DNA of 64,000 bases, taken from Microbacterium sp. C7(2022) (GTDB lineage Bacteria; Actinomycetota; Actinomycetes; Actinomycetales; Microbacteriaceae). The notes below the pieces were generated by a model, which saw only the letters and a list, made by a program, of their open reading frames with translations, was not told the origin of the DNA and ran no database searches. Position numbers and translations under genes: made by a program. Position 1 is the stretch's first letter, and every line of letters begins with the position of its first letter. This document shows positions 10,601 to 19,775 of the stretch, one piece after another. Location of the stretch: assembly GCF_028823665.1 (NCBI RefSeq), contig NZ_JAPEHV010000002.1, forward strand, positions 124,001 through 188,000. The letters are read 5' to 3'.

Positions 10601-12298
10601 GCACAGGGTGCCAAGCCCGGCGAAGGTGGTCAGCTTCCGCCGACGAAGGTGTACCCGTGGGTGGCGCGTACGCGCCACGCCACCGCCGGCGTCGGGCTGA
10701 TCTCGCCGCCGCCGCACCACGACATCTACTCGATCGAAGACCTGAAGCAGTTGATCTTCGATCTCAAGCGCGCCAACCCGCAGGCCCGCGTACACGTCAA
10801 GCTGGTAAGCCAATCCGGTATCGGTGCGGTTGCCGCAGGTACGGCGAAGGCTCTGGCCGACGTCATCTTGGTATCGGGTCACGATGGCGGTACGGGTGCT
10901 AGCCCGCTCAACTCGCTGAAGCACGCGGGCACGCCGTGGGAGCTCGGCCTCGCCGAGACGCAACAGACGCTCATGCTCAACGGCATGCGCGATCGCGTTG
11001 TGGTGCAGGTCGACGGTCAGCTGAAGACCGGGCGCGATGTCATGATCGGCGCGCTGCTGGGTGCCGAAGAATTCGGATTCGCTACCGCTCCACTCGTGGT
11101 GTCGGGGTGCATCATGATGCGCGTATGCCACCTGGACACATGCCCTGTGGGCGTGGCAACGCAGAACCCTGTGTTGCGTTCGCGCTTCAACGGCAAGCCG
11201 GAATTCGTCGTGAACTTCATGGAGTTCATCGCCGAAGAGGTGCGCGAGTACCTCGCGGAACTCGGATTCCGAACCCTCGACGAAGCCATCGGGCGCACCG
11301 ATCTGCTCGATATGGACGGTGCGGTGTCCCATTGGAAGGCGAGCGGCCTCGATTTGGCCCCGGTCCTCGAGGGCCCCGTCTTCGCCGAAGAAGAGCCGCG
11401 GCGCAGCATGCGTCAGCAGGAGCACGAACTCGAAGAGCACTTCGATAACGCGCTCATCGAGCGTGCTCAGGGTGTTATCAACGATGGCGGGTCTGTGACG
11501 ATCGACCTTCCTGTGCGCAATACTGCTCGAGCGGTAGGTACCCTGCTCGGCCACCATGTGACCAAGAAGCACGGCGAAAACGGACTGCCGCAGGACAGCA
11601 TCGTCGTGAACCTCACCGGGTCGGCCGGTCAGTCGTTCGGGGCCTTCATGCCGTCCGGCATTACCTTGCGTCTCGAAGGAGATTCGAACGACTACGTCGG
11701 CAAGGGCCTTTCCGGTGGACAGATCGTTGTTCGTCCGCCCCGACAGGCGACCTTCGATGCGTCGAAGAATGTCATCGCTGGAAACGTCATCGGGTATGGC
11801 GCGACGCAGGGAACCATGTTCCTGCGTGGCGTGGTCGGCGAACGCTTCTTCGTGCGCAACTCCGGCGCGACAGCGGTGGTCGAGGGTGTGGGAGACCACG
11901 CGCTCGAGTACATGACCGGTGGTCTTGCCGTCATCTTGGGTGCCACGGGGCGCAATCTCGGTGCCGGCATGTCGGGCGGTACCGCCTACATCTACAAGTT
12001 GGACGAAAAGCTCGTGAACCGAGAGTCGCTGGCATCCGGCGAACTCGAACTCGGCCCGCTCGGCGCGGGGGACGGTGAGATTCTGAGCGACCTGCTCGCC
12101 CAACACATCGCTCACACGGACTCCGCTCTGGCGGCTCAGTTACTGGAGAACCTCGAGTCTGAACTGGAGAACTTCGTCCGAGTGATGCCGCGCGACTACG
12201 CGGCCGTACTGCACACACGCCAGGCGGCGGTGGCCGAGGGGCTCGACCCCGACGGTGACGTCGTGTGGTCTCGCATCCTGGAGGTGACGGGTGGCTGA
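7691..12298 (+). CDS. gltB: Glutamate synthase (NADPH) large subunit
   Basis: A 1535-residue enzyme that makes two glutamates from glutamine and 2-oxoglutarate. Order: propeptide to residue 39, class II glutaminase domain from Cys40 ([10 protein letters not shown], the nucleophile freed by cleavage), central domain, FMN-binding synthase domain ([30 protein letters not shown]), a 3Fe-4S cluster with cysteines spaced C-x5-C-x4-C ([12 protein letters not shown]), and the C-terminal beta-helix GXGXG domain ([25 protein letters not shown]). The ATG at 7691 follows gaggacggtag; a TTG at 7664 would be nine residues longer. It overlaps gltD by eight bases. Confidence 0.96.
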   Translation: MASSPRRNASNEAPLSAQSPLAGFPAKQGMYNPDFEKDACGLAMVATLRGEAGHDIIDLALTALRNLEHRGAIGSDAGTGDGAGILTQMPDAFFREVVEFPLPPAGAYAAGLAFLPRDDDARSAQKTGIEKIAESEGLTVLGWRSVPTAEDNLGKLAFEARPVFEQLFVARPAVASEPALSGIALDRRTYRLRKRSHHELGAYFVSLSARTIGYKGMVTTLQLEPFYPDLQDERFASELAVVHSRYSTNTFPSWPLAQPLRMLAHNGEINTVKGNRNWMRARQSQLESELLGEIDPLLPICTTGASDSASFDEVLELLTLTGRSLPHAIMMMVPEAYEKQADIDPKLRAFYDFHSMQMEPWDGPAALIFTDGTLVGSTLDRNGLRPGRWTETTDGLIVIGSETGVLDFEPERIKRRGRLRPGRMFLVDTAQGRIIEDDEIKRDLADLEPWQEWLDAGRVRLADLPEREHIVHPIASITRRQRTFGYTEEEVRILLTPMGQNGAEPLGAMGSDTPVAVLSDRPRLLFDYFTQQFAQVTNPPLDSIREEVVTSLSLGLGPERNLLEWGPGHARTVTLDFPVIDNDELAKIQHIDTALPGRSSVTIRGLYRAEAGHKGMQKRLAQMCTEADQAIEDGAEFIVLSDRDSNKDLAPIPSLLMLAAVHHHLIRNETRMKVGLVVEAGDVREVHHVATLIGYGASAVNPYLAMETVEYLVRAGFITGITPEKAVKNLIYALGKGVLKIMSKMGISTVSSYAGAQVFEAVGLSQEFIDRFFTGTESKLGGVDLDVIAAENAARHAYAYPEDAAVRAHERLWTGGEYQWRRDGAPHLFNPDTVFRLQHSTRTRRYDIFREYTKLVDDQAHELKTLRGLFALRTQGRTPIPIDEVEPVSAIVKRFSTGAMSYGSISREAHETLAIAMNRIGGKSNTGEGGEDVDRLLDPERRSSIKQVASGRFGVTSLYLTESDDIQIKLAQGAKPGEGGQLPPTKVYPWVARTRHATAGVGLISPPPHHDIYSIEDLKQLIFDLKRANPQARVHVKLVSQSGIGAVAAGTAKALADVILVSGHDGGTGASPLNSLKHAGTPWELGLAETQQTLMLNGMRDRVVVQVDGQLKTGRDVMIGALLGAEEFGFATAPLVVSGCIMMRVCHLDTCPVGVATQNPVLRSRFNGKPEFVVNFMEFIAEEVREYLAELGFRTLDEAIGRTDLLDMDGAVSHWKASGLDLAPVLEGPVFAEEEPRRSMRQQEHELEEHFDNALIERAQGVINDGGSVTIDLPVRNTARAVGTLLGHHVTKKHGENGLPQDSIVVNLTGSAGQSFGAFMPSGITLRLEGDSNDYVGKGLSGGQIVVRPPRQATFDASKNVIAGNVIGYGATQGTMFLRGVVGERFFVRNSGATAVVEGVGDHALEYMTGGLAVILGATGRNLGAGMSGGTAYIYKLDEKLVNRESLASGELELGPLGAGDGEILSDLLAQHIAHTDSALAAQLLENLESELENFVRVMPRDYAAVLHTRQAAVAEGLDPDGDVVWSRILEVTGG

Positions 12299-13757
12299 CC
12301 CCAAGGGCTTTTTGAAGACGACCGAGCGGGAACTGCCCGCTCGCCGGCCGGTGCCGGTGCGCATCATGGACTGGAAAGAGGTCTATGAGCCGGGCGACAA
12401 CGCTGTTCTGCGCCGTCAGGCGGGCCGCTGCATGGACTGCGGTGTGCCCTTCTGCCACCAGGGATGCCCGTTGGGGAATCTGATTCCCGAGTGGAACGAT
12501 CTCACCTGGCGGGGTGAAGGTCGCTCGGCGATCGAGCGCCTGCACGCGACGAACAACTTCCCGGAATTCACCGGGCGGTTGTGCCCCGCGCCGTGCGAAA
12601 GCGCCTGCGTGCTGGGAATCAACCAGCCGGCCGTCACAATCAAGCAGATCGAAGTTTCGATCGTTGAGGAAGCGTTCGGCAACGGCTGGGTCGAGGCCGA
12701 ACCCCCGGGGCGCCTGACCGGCAAGACTGTCGCCGTCGTCGGCTCCGGGCCGGCGGGCCTCGCTGCCGCCCAGCAGCTGACCCGCGCGGGTCACACGGTG
12801 GCCGTGTACGAGCGGGACGACCGGATCGGCGGCCTGCTGCGCTACGGCATCCCTGACTTCAAGATGGAAAAGAAGCACATCGAGCTTCGCCTTCGGCAGA
12901 TGCAAGACGAGGGCACGCGCTTCCGCGCCGGCGTCGAGATCGGCAAGGACATCTCCTGGAGTGATCTGCGCGCGCGGTACGACGCCGTGATCGTCGCGAC
13001 CGGTGCCACGGTGCCGCGCGAGTTGCCGATTCCTGGCCGCGATCTCGCAGGCGTGCACTTCGCGATGGAATACCTCGTCGAGTCGAACAAGGCGGTCGCT
13101 GGCGACGCCGTGCCCCACCAGATTTCTGCGGAGGGCAAGCACGTCGTCGTGATCGGCGGCGGCGACACCGGTGCGGACTGCATCGGGACGGCGCACCGGC
13201 ATGGTGCCCTGAGCGTCACCAACCTCGCGATCGGCAAGCAGCCTCCTGGCGAACGCCCCGAGCACCAGCCTTGGCCGATGGCTCCCACGCTGTTCGAAGT
13301 GTCTTCTGCTCACGAAGAGGGGGGCGAGCGCTCCTACCTCGCCTCGACGGTGGAGTTCCTCGGCAATGACGCGGGCGAGGTACGCGCACTGCGCGTAGCG
13401 GAGACAGAGTTCGTCGACGGCCGCCGTGTACCCAAGAGCGGCACCGAGCGCGAGATCCCCGCCGATCTTGTGCTGATCGCAATGGGGTTCACGGGGCCCG
13501 AGCGTGCACTGCTCGAAGAGCAGCTCTCGACCGTGTTCACCGAGCGTGGCAACGTCGATCGCGCAGACGACTACCAGACCAACACGCAGGGGGTGTTCGT
13601 GGCCGGGGATGCCGGGCGCGGCCAGTCCCTGATCGTGTGGGCGATCGCAGAAGGCCGCGCTGCGGCCGCCAGCGTCGACCGCTACCTCATGGGGGAGTCG
13701 GAGCTACCTGCTCCGGTGCGCCCCACCGACCTCGCCATCGGCTTGCAGCACGCGTAG
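12291..13757 (+). CDS. gltD: Glutamate synthase small subunit
   Basis: A 488-residue iron-sulfur flavoprotein that takes electrons from NADPH and passes them to GltB. N-terminal cysteine clusters [14 protein letters not shown] and CPAPCESAC hold 4Fe-4S centres; the FAD site is [15 protein letters not shown] and the NADPH site [12 protein letters not shown], with the closing motif [19 protein letters not shown]. The GTG at 12291 lies inside the end of gltB, giving an 8-base overlap and likely coupling. Its stop codon is part of the -10-like hexamer used by the next gene. Confidence 0.96.
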   Translation: MADPKGFLKTTERELPARRPVPVRIMDWKEVYEPGDNAVLRRQAGRCMDCGVPFCHQGCPLGNLIPEWNDLTWRGEGRSAIERLHATNNFPEFTGRLCPAPCESACVLGINQPAVTIKQIEVSIVEEAFGNGWVEAEPPGRLTGKTVAVVGSGPAGLAAAQQLTRAGHTVAVYERDDRIGGLLRYGIPDFKMEKKHIELRLRQMQDEGTRFRAGVEIGKDISWSDLRARYDAVIVATGATVPRELPIPGRDLAGVHFAMEYLVESNKAVAGDAVPHQISAEGKHVVVIGGGDTGADCIGTAHRHGALSVTNLAIGKQPPGERPEHQPWPMAPTLFEVSSAHEEGGERSYLASTVEFLGNDAGEVRALRVAETEFVDGRRVPKSGTEREIPADLVLIAMGFTGPERALLEEQLSTVFTERGNVDRADDYQTNTQGVFVAGDAGRGQSLIVWAIAEGRAAAASVDRYLMGESELPAPVRPTDLAIGLQHA

Positions 13758-13760
13758 GCT
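13755..13760 (+). promoter_or_regulatory. Candidate -10 element of pyk (TAGGCT)
   Basis: TAGGCT contains the gltD stop codon. It would give a leader of about 37 bases ending in the ribosome site cggagaa before the pyk ATG. Confidence 0.4.
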
Positions 13761-13803
13761 GAAGTCGGCAATCGCCATCACAACAACCCCGGAGAAACCA
13801 CGG

Positions 13804-15252
13804 ATGAGACGCGCCAAGATTGTGGCCACCCTAGGACCCGCCACATCGTCGTACGAGATGGTTCGCGCCATCATCGACGCCGGTGTCGACGTCGCCCGGT
13901 TCAATTTGAGCCACGGCGACTACTCGGTTCACGACAACAACTTCGCCAACGTACGCAAGGCGGCGGACGACGCCGGACGCGCCGTTGCCGTGCTGGTTGA
14001 CCTGCAGGGCCCCAAGATTCGTCTCGGGAAGTTCGAGAACGGCCCGCACGAGCTCGCCGTCGGCGACATCTTCAAGATCACCACGGACGACATTCTCGGC
14101 ACCAAGGAGATCGTGGGGACCACGTTCAAGGGGCTGCCGCAGGACGTCAAGCCGGGCGATTTCTTGCTGATCGACGATGGCAAAGTTCGCGTTGAGGTCG
14201 TGGAAACGACCGACACCACGGTGACCACGAAGGTGATCGTTGCCGGCGCCGTGTCGAACAACAAGGGAATCAACCTCCCCGGTGTCGCCGTCAACGTTCC
14301 CGCTCTGTCCGAGAAGGACGAGGCCGACCTGCGGTGGGGTCTGCGCGCGGGCGCCGATCTGATCGCGCTCTCGTTCGTTCGCGACGCCAAGGACGTGCAG
14401 CGCGTGCACGTCATCATGGCGGAAGAGGGCAGGCACGTTCCGGTCATCGCCAAGATCGAGAAGCCGCAGGCCGTCGACAATCTCGAAGAGATCATCGACG
14501 CGTTCGACGGCATCATGGTCGCCCGAGGCGACCTGGGCGTCGAACTGCCCCTTGAGGCGGTACCGATCGTCCAGAAGCGCGCGGTGGAACTGTGCCGCCG
14601 AATGGCGAAGCCGGTGATTGTGGCGACTCAGATGCTCGAGTCAATGATCGAGAACCCGGTACCGACCCGCGCAGAAACCAGCGACGTCGCCAACGCCGTC
14701 CTCGATGGCGCCGATGCGGTGATGCTCTCCGGTGAGACGAGCGTGGGCAAGTATCCGGTGGGTGTCGTCGAGACGATGGCCCGCATCATCTCGTCGACCG
14801 AGGAGCACGGCCTCGACCGCATCGCACCGTTGAATGCGAAGCCGCGCACTCAGGGTGGCGCCATCACGCTGGCAGCGATGGAGGTAGCCGACTTCGTCGA
14901 GGCGAAGTACCTGTGCATCTTCACCGAGTCCGGCGACACCGCGCGACGGATGTCGCGTCTGCGCCCCAAGATCCCCATGATCGGGTTCGCGCCCGAGCCT
15001 GCAATCCGTCGCCGCATGGCGGTTACGTGGGGCGTTCAGTCCACGCTGGTCGCTCACGTGCCCCACACGGACCGCATGTTCATCCAGGTCGACGACTATC
15101 TGCTCTCCAACGACCTCGCACAGGTCGGGGATCGCGTCGTCGTGATCTCTGGTTCGCCTCCCGGAATCATCGGTTCCACCAACGACATTCGCATTCACAA
15201 GGTGGGTGACGCGGTACACGGCAAGGCGCCGATCTACCAGTCAGGCGAGTAA
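13804..15252 (+). CDS. pyk: Pyruvate kinase
   Basis: A 482-residue glycolytic enzyme that transfers phosphate from phosphoenolpyruvate to ADP. It shows the N-terminal RRAKIVATLGPATSS, NLSHGDYS, the substrate/metal motif VIAKIEKPQAVDNL with the catalytic Lys, IMVARGDLGVELP, and RAETSDVANAVLDGADAVMLSGETSVGKYP split over two helices. The C-terminal allosteric domain is present. It has its own candidate promoter and is closed by a strong terminator, so it is probably monocistronic. Confidence 0.96.
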   Translation: MRRAKIVATLGPATSSYEMVRAIIDAGVDVARFNLSHGDYSVHDNNFANVRKAADDAGRAVAVLVDLQGPKIRLGKFENGPHELAVGDIFKITTDDILGTKEIVGTTFKGLPQDVKPGDFLLIDDGKVRVEVVETTDTTVTTKVIVAGAVSNNKGINLPGVAVNVPALSEKDEADLRWGLRAGADLIALSFVRDAKDVQRVHVIMAEEGRHVPVIAKIEKPQAVDNLEEIIDAFDGIMVARGDLGVELPLEAVPIVQKRAVELCRRMAKPVIVATQMLESMIENPVPTRAETSDVANAVLDGADAVMLSGETSVGKYPVGVVETMARIISSTEEHGLDRIAPLNAKPRTQGGAITLAAMEVADFVEAKYLCIFTESGDTARRMSRLRPKIPMIGFAPEPAIRRRMAVTWGVQSTLVAHVPHTDRMFIQVDDYLLSNDLAQVGDRVVVISGSPPGIIGSTNDIRIHKVGDAVHGKAPIYQSGE

Positions 15253-15264
15253 GAAGCACCGCGA

Positions 15265-15304
15265 AGAAGTGCGGGATGCCACCCACGGGCATCCCGCACT
15301 TTCT
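15265..15304 (+). terminator. Rho-independent terminator of pyk
   Basis: A 15-16 bp near-perfect GC-rich stem (core AAGTGCGGGATGCC and its complement) with a 7-base loop, followed by a T/C-rich stretch. Confidence 0.85.
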
Positions 15305-15332
15305 CTTTCCCCGGCGAGGCGGGCGCTCTCGC

Positions 15333-15338
15333 TAGAGT
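15333..15338 (+). promoter_or_regulatory. Candidate -10 element of the SHOCT protein gene (TAGAGT)
   Basis: TAGAGT lies 41 bases before the ATG at 15380 and downstream of the pyk terminator, so it would start a new transcript. Confidence 0.35.
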
Positions 15339-15379
15339 GAATTCGTACACCGTGGTTCCCCCGAGAAAGCGATTGCTCA

Positions 15380-15763
15380 ATGTTCCTCGACCTCTTCTGG
15401 TTCGCCCTGTTTGCGTTCTACTTCATCGCCTACTTCTTCGTGATGGCGCTGATCATCGTGGACCTCTTCCGAGACCACAAGTTGAACGGTTGGCTGAAGG
15501 CCGTATGGATCGTGTTCCTCATTATCCTGCCGTTCCTCACCGCACTCGTGTATGTCATTGCCCGCGGGAACGGAATGGCCGAGCGCGCACGCGCCGGCAG
15601 GGGAGCGGTGCCCGAGGTGGACGACTACCGGCCGAAGGCCTCGACCAGCCCCGCCGAAGACATTGCGCAGGCGAAGGCGCTCCTGGATTCCGGTGCGATC
15701 TCGCAGGGCGAGTTCGACGCACTCAAGAGCAAGGCACTCGGTAACCAGTACTTCGGGGCCTGA
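15380..15763 (+). CDS. PLDc_N/SHOCT-domain small membrane protein
   Basis: A 127-residue protein with two hydrophobic segments (about residues 5-27 and 38-60), the linker DLFRDHKLNGWLKAVWIVFLI typical of PLDc_N-type anchors given here only as a type, a short acidic/basic linker, and a C-terminal SHOCT helix-turn (about 92-122) with DIAQAKALLDSGAISQGEFD. SHOCT modules are oligomerisation segments; the cellular role is unknown. It stands alone between the pyk terminator and a bidirectional terminator. Confidence 0.85.
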   Translation: MFLDLFWFALFAFYFIAYFFVMALIIVDLFRDHKLNGWLKAVWIVFLIILPFLTALVYVIARGNGMAERARAGRGAVPEVDDYRPKASTSPAEDIAQAKALLDSGAISQGEFDALKSKALGNQYFGA

Positions 15764-15777
15764 TCAGAAGCACAAAA

Positions 15778-15809
15778 GAGGGGTGGACTTCGCGTGAAGT
15801 CCACCCCTC
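15778..15809. terminator. Bidirectional terminator between SHOCT gene and tRNA-Leu
   Basis: A 13-bp perfect stem (GAGGGGTGGACTT and its complement) with a 6-base loop. On the minus strand it is followed by CTTTTG, which suits the tRNA-Leu transcript; on the plus strand it closes the SHOCT gene. Confidence 0.8.
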
Positions 15810-15815
15810 GTGCTG

Positions 15816-15898
15816 TACCGGTGGTGGGACTCGAACCCACACGCCCTCTCGGGCAACCGATTTTGAGTCGGTCGCGTCTGCCATTCCGCCACACCGGC
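15816..15898 (-). tRNA. tRNA-Leu(CAA)
   Basis: An 83-base gene read on the minus strand. The acceptor stem GCCGGTG pairs with CACCGGT (first pair G-U), the anticodon loop CTCAAAA gives CAA (reads UUG), a long class II variable arm follows, and the T-arm has GGTTCGAGTCC. The discriminator is A and CCA is not encoded. Confidence 0.95.
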
Positions 15899-15952
15899 GC
15901 GCGTTCCCTTTGCCACACCGGGCGAATTGAACGTGCGGCTTCGACCATACCG

Positions 15953-15958
15953 TAGGAT
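15953..15958 (+). promoter_or_regulatory. Leaderless -10 element of pdtaR (TAGGAT)
   Basis: TAGGAT is followed by tcaatg and then GTG at 15965; the same arrangement as at hisE and polA. Confidence 0.5.
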
Positions 15959-15964
15959 TCAATG

Positions 15965-16582
15965 GTGACTGAGCAGGAAGAGACCACCGGTACGCCGGCG
16001 TCCGCACCCCGTCGTGTCGTTGTCGCCGAAGATGAGTCGCTGATCCGACTCGACATCGTCGAGATTCTGCGCGACAACGGCTTCGATGTCGTCGGAGAAG
16101 CCGGCGACGGTGAGACCGCCGTCCAGCTCGCAACCGAGCTGCGGCCCGACCTCGTGATCATGGACGTGAAGATGCCGCAGCTTGACGGCATCTCAGCCGC
16201 CGAGAAACTCAGCAAGAACCACATCGCGCCGGTCGTGCTGCTGACCGCTTTCAGCCAGAAAGAGCTTGTTGAGCGCGCGAGTGAGGCGGGTGCTCTCGCC
16301 TACGTGGTGAAGCCGTTCACGCCGAACGACCTGCTCCCCGCCATCGAAATCGCTCTCGCCCGGTACGAGCAGATCATCACCCTCGAGGCCGAGGTGAGCG
16401 ACATGGTGGAGCGTTTCGAAACGCGCAAGCTCGTCGACCGCGCAAAGGGCCTTCTGAACGAGAAGATGGGCCTGAGCGAGCCCGAGGCTTTCCGGTGGAT
16501 CCAGAAGGCGTCGATGGATCGCCGACTCACCATGCAGGATGTTGCGAAGGCCATCATCGAGCAGCTCGCACCCAAGAAGTAG
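15965..16582 (+). CDS. pdtaR: ANTAR-domain response regulator PdtaR
   Basis: A 205-residue two-component output protein resembling M. tuberculosis PdtaR (Rv1626). The receiver domain spans about residues 17-135, with the acidic pair Glu22-Asp23, the phosphorylated Asp67 in LVIMDVKMP, and the switch Lys in VVKPF. The C-terminal ANTAR domain (about 140-200), LVDRAKGLLNEKMGLSEPEA and DVAKAIIEQL, binds RNA hairpins and acts by antitermination. No kinase partner (PdtaS) is nearby. The GTG at 15965 is preferred over the ATG at 15962 by the leaderless spacing. It stands just upstream of polA as in mycobacteria. Confidence 0.9.
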   Translation: MTEQEETTGTPASAPRRVVVAEDESLIRLDIVEILRDNGFDVVGEAGDGETAVQLATELRPDLVIMDVKMPQLDGISAAEKLSKNHIAPVVLLTAFSQKELVERASEAGALAYVVKPFTPNDLLPAIEIALARYEQIITLEAEVSDMVERFETRKLVDRAKGLLNEKMGLSEPEAFRWIQKASMDRRLTMQDVAKAIIEQLAPKK

Positions 16583-16616
16583 CGCGCACAGGCGCTCCGG
16601 CGCCACACACGACAGA

Positions 16617-16656
16617 CAAGCCCATGCTTCGCGCTTATTCGCGAGGCATGGGCTTG
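16617..16656. terminator. Bidirectional hairpin terminator overlapping the thioesterase 3' end
   Basis: A 17-bp stem with one G-U pair and a 6-base loop (cttatt). The stop codon of the minus-strand thioesterase (16635-16637) lies in the loop. It is 34 bases after the pdtaR stop. Confidence 0.7.
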
Positions 16657-17066
16657 ATCATGTTTGTGATACGAATCGTCGAGCACCGTCGGCCGCGCTC
16701 ATCGCTCACCACAATTTCGTGAACGGTGATCGTGCGACCCAAATGGACAGGGGTGCACACCCCCGTCACGACTCCCGCTGTGGCAGAGCCCGTGTGCGTC
16801 GCGTTGATGTCCACGCCCACCGCCAAGCGATCGGGGCCGGCGTGTAGGTTCGCAGCCATCGATCCGAGCGATTCTCCCAGCACCACGTAGGCACCACCGT
16901 GCATCAAGCCGACCGGTTGCGTGTTGCCTTCTACCGGCATCGTCGCCACGCACCGCTCAAGGGTGAACTCGGTGAACACCATGCCCATCTTCTCAGCGAG
17001 CGCGCCCATGCCGCGCTGTGCAACCCAAGCAAGGCCATCGATGTCCGCGGGGGAATGGTCGGTCAT
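16635..17066 (-). CDS. PaaI-family hotdog-fold thioesterase
   Basis: A 143-residue single hotdog domain. The helix motif QPVGLMHGGAYVVLGESLGS carries the His-Gly-Gly signature of PaaI/YbgC-type acyl-CoA thioesterases, and VGVDINATHTGSA is the matching beta strand. It probably hydrolyses an acyl-CoA or aroyl-CoA in the cytoplasm; the substrate cannot be read from sequence. It is transcribed away from polA, with 60 bases between the two starts. The ATG at 17066 has a weak ribosome site (aaggcgg). M. tuberculosis also carries a thioesterase in this neighbourhood. Confidence 0.88.
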   Translation of the reverse strand: MTDHSPADIDGLAWVAQRGMGALAEKMGMVFTEFTLERCVATMPVEGNTQPVGLMHGGAYVVLGESLGSMAANLHAGPDRLAVGVDINATHTGSATAGVVTGVCTPVHLGRTITVHEIVVSDERGRRCSTIRITNMIKPMPRE

Positions 17067-17114
17067 TGATCCGCCTTCGAGTCGACGAGCGAGAGGGATG
17101 TCGTCACCCGCGGC

Positions 17115-17120
17115 TACGCT
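17115..17120 (+). promoter_or_regulatory. Leaderless -10 element of polA (TACGCT)
   Basis: TACGCT, six bases (gtcatg), then GTG at 17127. It lies in the 60-base gap shared with the divergent thioesterase. Confidence 0.5.
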
Positions 17121-17126
17121 GTCATG

Positions 17127-19766
17127 GTGACCGACTCCGCAAAGCCTACCCTCCTCGTCGTCGACGGCCACTCGCTCGCCTACCGAGCGTTCTACGCCCT
17201 TCCGGTGGACAATTTCTCCACCAAAGACGGCCAGCACACCAACGGTATTTATGGCTTCCTGTCGATGCTGGTGAACCTCATCAAGGCAGAGAAGCCCACG
17301 CACCTCGCGGTCGCGTTCGACACGTCTCGGCACTCGTTTCGCACGCGTGAGTACACGGAGTACAAGGCCAACCGTGCCGAGAGCCCGGCGGAGTTCAAAG
17401 GCCAGATCCCGCTCCTGCAGGAATGCCTCGCGGCGATGAGTATCGCGGTACTCGCTAAAGAAGACTTCGAAGCCGACGACATCTTGGCGACCTTGGCGAC
17501 GCAGGGAGCTGAACAGGGATTCGAGGTGCTGGTGTGCTCTGGGGATCGGGACACGATTCAGCTCGTCGACGAGAACATCACGCTGCTGTATCCGAATGTG
17601 CAGGGCGTATCTCAGCTCAAGCGGTACGACCGCCAGGCGGTGATCGACCGCTACGGAGTGCCGCCGGAGCAGTACCCCGACGTGGCCGCTCTCGTCGGTG
17701 AGACCAGCGACAACCTCCCGGGTGTGCCGAAGGTCGGTGAGAAGACCGCGGTGAAGTGGCTCACGCAGTTCGGCTCGTTGCAAGAGCTCCTCGACAAGGC
17801 CGACACGATCAAGGGCGTCGTCGGCGGCAATTTGCGCGACCATCTCGACGACGTGCGCCGGAACCGGTCCTTGAACCGACTGCTCCGCGACGTCGAACTG
17901 CCCCTCGCGCCGGCCGACCTCGCCGTCGCGCCGATTGACGCGCAGGCTGTGCGCGAGATTTTCGCCCGGCTCGAGTTCCGCACGCTGCTCCCTCGCGTGC
18001 TCGAAGCAACGGGCGCAGATGCGGTGGCGACGGCAGCCGCGACGGCTCCCGCGGTCGAAATGCCAAAACCGACCGAACCGTCCGCTGACGAGCTGCGTGC
18101 GTGGCTTGACGCCGCGCAGGGCGAGGTGGGTCTCACCGTCGTGGTCGAAGCGGGCCGGCCCCGCCGTGTGGGCTTCGCCGTTGGCGGAGAAGCACGAGAG
18201 TGCGACTGGAGCGAGACTGTGGCCGAAGCGGTCGCCCCATGGCTCAGTTCGGAAGCACCTAAGGTGTTGACCGATGCCAAGGCCCAGGTAAAGGCGTTGG
18301 CACGGGCCGGAATCGCGATGCGCGGACTTGCCTACGACACCCTCCTCGCCGGATGGCTGCAACGCCCCAGTTTCCCCGACAAGACCCTCGGCGAACTCGT
18401 GGAGCGCTTTCTTGACGAGAAGCTTCCCGAGGCTGATCCCACCCAGCTCGTGCCAGAGACCGAGGGCGCCACGCCCGCGCAGTTGGCATGGTTCGGACTG
18501 CGCGTTGCGGCGGCACAGCGTGAAGAGATGCCGGATGCGGTGGCGCGCGTGCTGACCGATATCGAACTGCCGACGCTCACTGCTCTGTCCGACATGGAAC
18601 TGGCAGGGGTTGCCGTGTCGCACGCGCAGTTATCCGAGTTCTCCGGTGAGCTCGGCGCCCGTGCGGATTCCCTTGCCCAGAGCGCATTCGCGTTCATCGG
18701 GCGAGAGTTCAATCTGGGGTCGCCAAAGCAGCTGCAGGAGGTTCTCTTCGAAGATCTTCAGCTGCCCAAGACACGAAAGACGAAGACTGGGTATTCGACG
18801 GATGCCGCGGTTCTGGCAGACCTTCAGGAGTCGCATCCGCACCCGTTCCTCGATCTGCTGTTGCAGCACCGCGAGGCCACGAAGTTGCGCCAGATCATCG
18901 AGTCCCTCGACGCGGCCATCGGCGAGGATGGTCGTATCCACACCACCTATGTGCAAACGGGCAGCCAAACCGGTCGCCTGTCGAGCACAGACCCGAACCT
19001 GCAGAACATCCCGGTTCGCAACGAGGAGAGCCGGCGAATCCGCGCCGCGTTTCAGGTCGGCGCGGAGTATGAGACCCTGCTCACGGCCGACTACTCCCAA
19101 ATTGAGATGCGCATCATGGCGCACCTGTCCGAGGACCCGGGGCTGATCGAGGCATTCAACTCGGGCGAGGACCTGCACCGGTTCGTCGGCGCACGTGTCT
19201 TTGGCGTCGATCCCGCAGACGTCACGCCGTTGATGCGCACGAAAGTCAAGGCCATGTCGTACGGCCTTGTGTACGGGCTCTCGGCATTCGGCCTGTCAAA
19301 GCAACTGCGCATCGAGCAAGCTGAAGCGAAAGCTCTCATGCTGGAGTACTTCGCCCGGTTTGGTGCGGTGCGCGATTATCTCCGCTCGTCTGTCGAACAG
19401 GCCAAGATCGACGGTTACACCGAGACGATCTTCGGGCGCCGCCGCCCGTTCCCGGACTTGTCGAGCCCCAATCGAGTGCTGCGTGAGAACGCCGAGCGGG
19501 CCGCGCTCAACGCCCCGATTCAGGGCAGCGCCGCAGACATCATGAAGATCGCCCTGTTCCATATCCATGAGCAGTTCGCACAGCAGCAACTCCGCTCACG
19601 CCTGCTCCTGCAGATCCACGATGAGCTCGTCGTCGAGGTCGCGCCCGGCGAATGGGACCAGGTCGAGTCCATCGTCCGTACCCGCATGGGGGATGCCGCC
19701 GACCTCAGCGTGCCGCTGGACGTGCAGATCGGTCGCGGAGAGGACTGGGACCACGCGGCGCATTAG
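17127..19766 (+). CDS. polA: DNA polymerase I
   Basis: An 879-residue repair and Okazaki-fragment polymerase. The N-terminal 5' nuclease domain (about 1-290) shows DGHSLAYRAFYAL, DFEADDILAT and the helix-hairpin-helix DNLPGVPKVGEKTA. The middle domain (about 310-490) lacks the acidic DxE motif of a 3'-5' proofreading exonuclease, as in other Actinobacteria. The polymerase domain has motif A LLTADYSQIEMRI, motif B RTKVKAMSYGLVYG and motif C LLQIHDELVVEV. The GTG at 17127 fits the -10 spacing; an ATG lies one codon upstream. It stops nine bases before the next gene. Confidence 0.96.
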   Translation: MTDSAKPTLLVVDGHSLAYRAFYALPVDNFSTKDGQHTNGIYGFLSMLVNLIKAEKPTHLAVAFDTSRHSFRTREYTEYKANRAESPAEFKGQIPLLQECLAAMSIAVLAKEDFEADDILATLATQGAEQGFEVLVCSGDRDTIQLVDENITLLYPNVQGVSQLKRYDRQAVIDRYGVPPEQYPDVAALVGETSDNLPGVPKVGEKTAVKWLTQFGSLQELLDKADTIKGVVGGNLRDHLDDVRRNRSLNRLLRDVELPLAPADLAVAPIDAQAVREIFARLEFRTLLPRVLEATGADAVATAAATAPAVEMPKPTEPSADELRAWLDAAQGEVGLTVVVEAGRPRRVGFAVGGEARECDWSETVAEAVAPWLSSEAPKVLTDAKAQVKALARAGIAMRGLAYDTLLAGWLQRPSFPDKTLGELVERFLDEKLPEADPTQLVPETEGATPAQLAWFGLRVAAAQREEMPDAVARVLTDIELPTLTALSDMELAGVAVSHAQLSEFSGELGARADSLAQSAFAFIGREFNLGSPKQLQEVLFEDLQLPKTRKTKTGYSTDAAVLADLQESHPHPFLDLLLQHREATKLRQIIESLDAAIGEDGRIHTTYVQTGSQTGRLSSTDPNLQNIPVRNEESRRIRAAFQVGAEYETLLTADYSQIEMRIMAHLSEDPGLIEAFNSGEDLHRFVGARVFGVDPADVTPLMRTKVKAMSYGLVYGLSAFGLSKQLRIEQAEAKALMLEYFARFGAVRDYLRSSVEQAKIDGYTETIFGRRRPFPDLSSPNRVLRENAERAALNAPIQGSAADIMKIALFHIHEQFAQQQLRSRLLLQIHDELVVEVAPGEWDQVESIVRTRMGDAADLSVPLDVQIGRGEDWDHAAH

Positions 19767-19769
19767 GCT
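19764..19769 (+). promoter_or_regulatory. Leaderless -10 element of the DUF885 gene (TAGGCT)
   Basis: TAGGCT overlaps the polA stop codon (TAG) and is six bases from the ATG at 19776. Confidence 0.5.
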
Positions 19770-19775
19770 CGGAGC

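Noticed and set aside
7637..12115. Two very long minus-strand open frames (607 and 876 codons) opposite gltB
   Set aside because: gltB on the plus strand has unbroken family motifs through the same bases; long antisense frames are expected in GC-rich codon usage and the translated products are Arg/His/Asp-rich without motifs.
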